Shown: positions 13,418-13,695 of the stretch, one piece after another
Position numbering within the stretch: position 1 is the stretch's first letter
Layout: each line of letters begins with the position of its first letter
From: CAYLOP01 sp964385305
Lineage (GTDB): Bacteria; Chloroflexota; Anaerolineae; Anaerolineales; E44-bin32
Length of the DNA: 13,695 nt
Assembly: GCA_964385305.1 (NCBI GenBank)
Contig: CAYLOP010000082.1
Coordinates: forward strand, 1 to 13,695
Direction of reading: 5' to 3'
Program-made: the position numbers and the translations under genes
The notes under the pieces: generated by a model
Told to the model about the DNA's origin: nothing
Databases searched by the model: none
Seen by the model: the letters and a program-made list of their open reading frames with translations, nothing else

Positions 13418-13449
13418 AAAAAAACGCTCACTGATATGAGCGTTTTTTT
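13418..13449. terminator. Strong bidirectional intrinsic terminator after ssrA
   Basis: A perfect stem ACGCTCA/TGAGCGT closes on a six-base loop CTGATA, flanked by seven A on the left and seven T on the right. It works as a terminator on either strand, serving ssrA on plus and the convergent regulator gene on minus. It starts two bases after the tmRNA discriminator base. Confidence 0.92.
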
Positions 13450-13468
13450 ATTTAGATTTGCCAAGATT

Positions 13469-13695
13469 CTAGATCGGATTATCGAAGCGAAAACCATGAC
13501 CACGAACCGTTAGAATATACGCCTGCTCGGAATCAACCTCTGCCAACCGATCACGCAGTCTACGTACAAGCGCATCGATCGCTTGATTGGAAACACCAAT
13601 ACCCTTTGTTCCAGGCCAAACATATTCGGCGACCTCGTCACGCGAGATCACCCGCTCAGGATTGCTATAAAGGAGTTCGAGCAGACGATATTGCG
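13469..13695 (-). CDS. OmpR/PhoB-type winged-helix DNA-binding protein, C-terminal part
   Basis: The frame is open to the window edge and ends at TAG 13469-13471, so only the last 74 residues are seen. They match the C-terminal effector domain of OmpR/PhoB transcription regulators. The sequence runs from QYRLLELLYSNPERVISRDE (helix 1-2 region), through VWP, to the recognition helix VSNQAIDALVRRLRDRL, and ends in the beta-hairpin wing AYILTVRGHGFRF. Normally a receiver domain precedes this unit, but the N-terminal part lies outside, so a receiver-less or differently fused protein is possible. It converges on ssrA and shares the terminator between them. Confidence 0.92.
   Translation of the reverse strand, partial: QYRLLELLYSNPERVISRDEVAEYVWPGTKGIGVSNQAIDALVRRLRDRLAEVDSEQAYILTVRGHGFRFDNPI

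Overview
The window looks like an ordinary chromosomal segment of a free-living bacterium, most likely a member of the Chloroflexota (Anaerolineae-like). This placement is inferred from protein style and has not been tested by a search. Supporting signs are an extracellular protein with paired GG-x-IxGxPI repeats, a Rab-like small GTPase beside a roadblock/longin-like partner, and TTG starts next to housekeeping genes. There are no transposases, CRISPR arrays or prophage genes, and no tRNA genes other than the tRNA-like part of tmRNA.

Layout: the plus strand opens with the 3' end of an M28-family (glutaminyl-cyclase-like) metallopeptidase gene. hflX follows, with a TATAAT box seven bases before its ATG. 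Next come a possible 37-codon small ORF and degV. A minus-strand block from 2869 to 9352 then reads, in order of transcription: a 138-aa helical protein of unknown function; a long leader with two palindromes; a tandem-receiver HD-GYP response regulator; a Xer-type tyrosine recombinase with a strongly dif-like inverted repeat just upstream; a secreted repeat/Ig-like protein; a 261-aa putative GTPase partner; and a Rab-like GTPase. From 9443 the plus strand carries a D-2-hydroxyacid dehydrogenase, an S41 carboxy-terminal processing protease, smpB (overlapping the protease gene) and an unknown 261-aa protein (overlapping smpB by ATGA). It ends with ssrA (tmRNA) and its terminator. The window closes with the 3' end of a minus-strand OmpR/PhoB-type DNA-binding gene that converges on the same terminator.

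How the genes work together: smpB and ssrA form the trans-translation ribosome-rescue module within 1.5 kb of each other. hflX also acts on stalled ribosomes, so the window holds two rescue/splitting functions about 10 kb apart. The GTPase and its partner look like a two-component polarity or membrane switch of the MglA/MglB kind. The HD-GYP regulator would degrade cyclic di-GMP in response to phosphorelay input.

The most notable non-coding element is the 34-bp near-perfect inverted repeat at 6765-6798. It has the 11/6/11 layout of a Xer dif site and overlaps the predicted transcription start of the adjacent recombinase gene, so it is a candidate single-recombinase Xer/dif cassette, an autoregulatory operator, or both.
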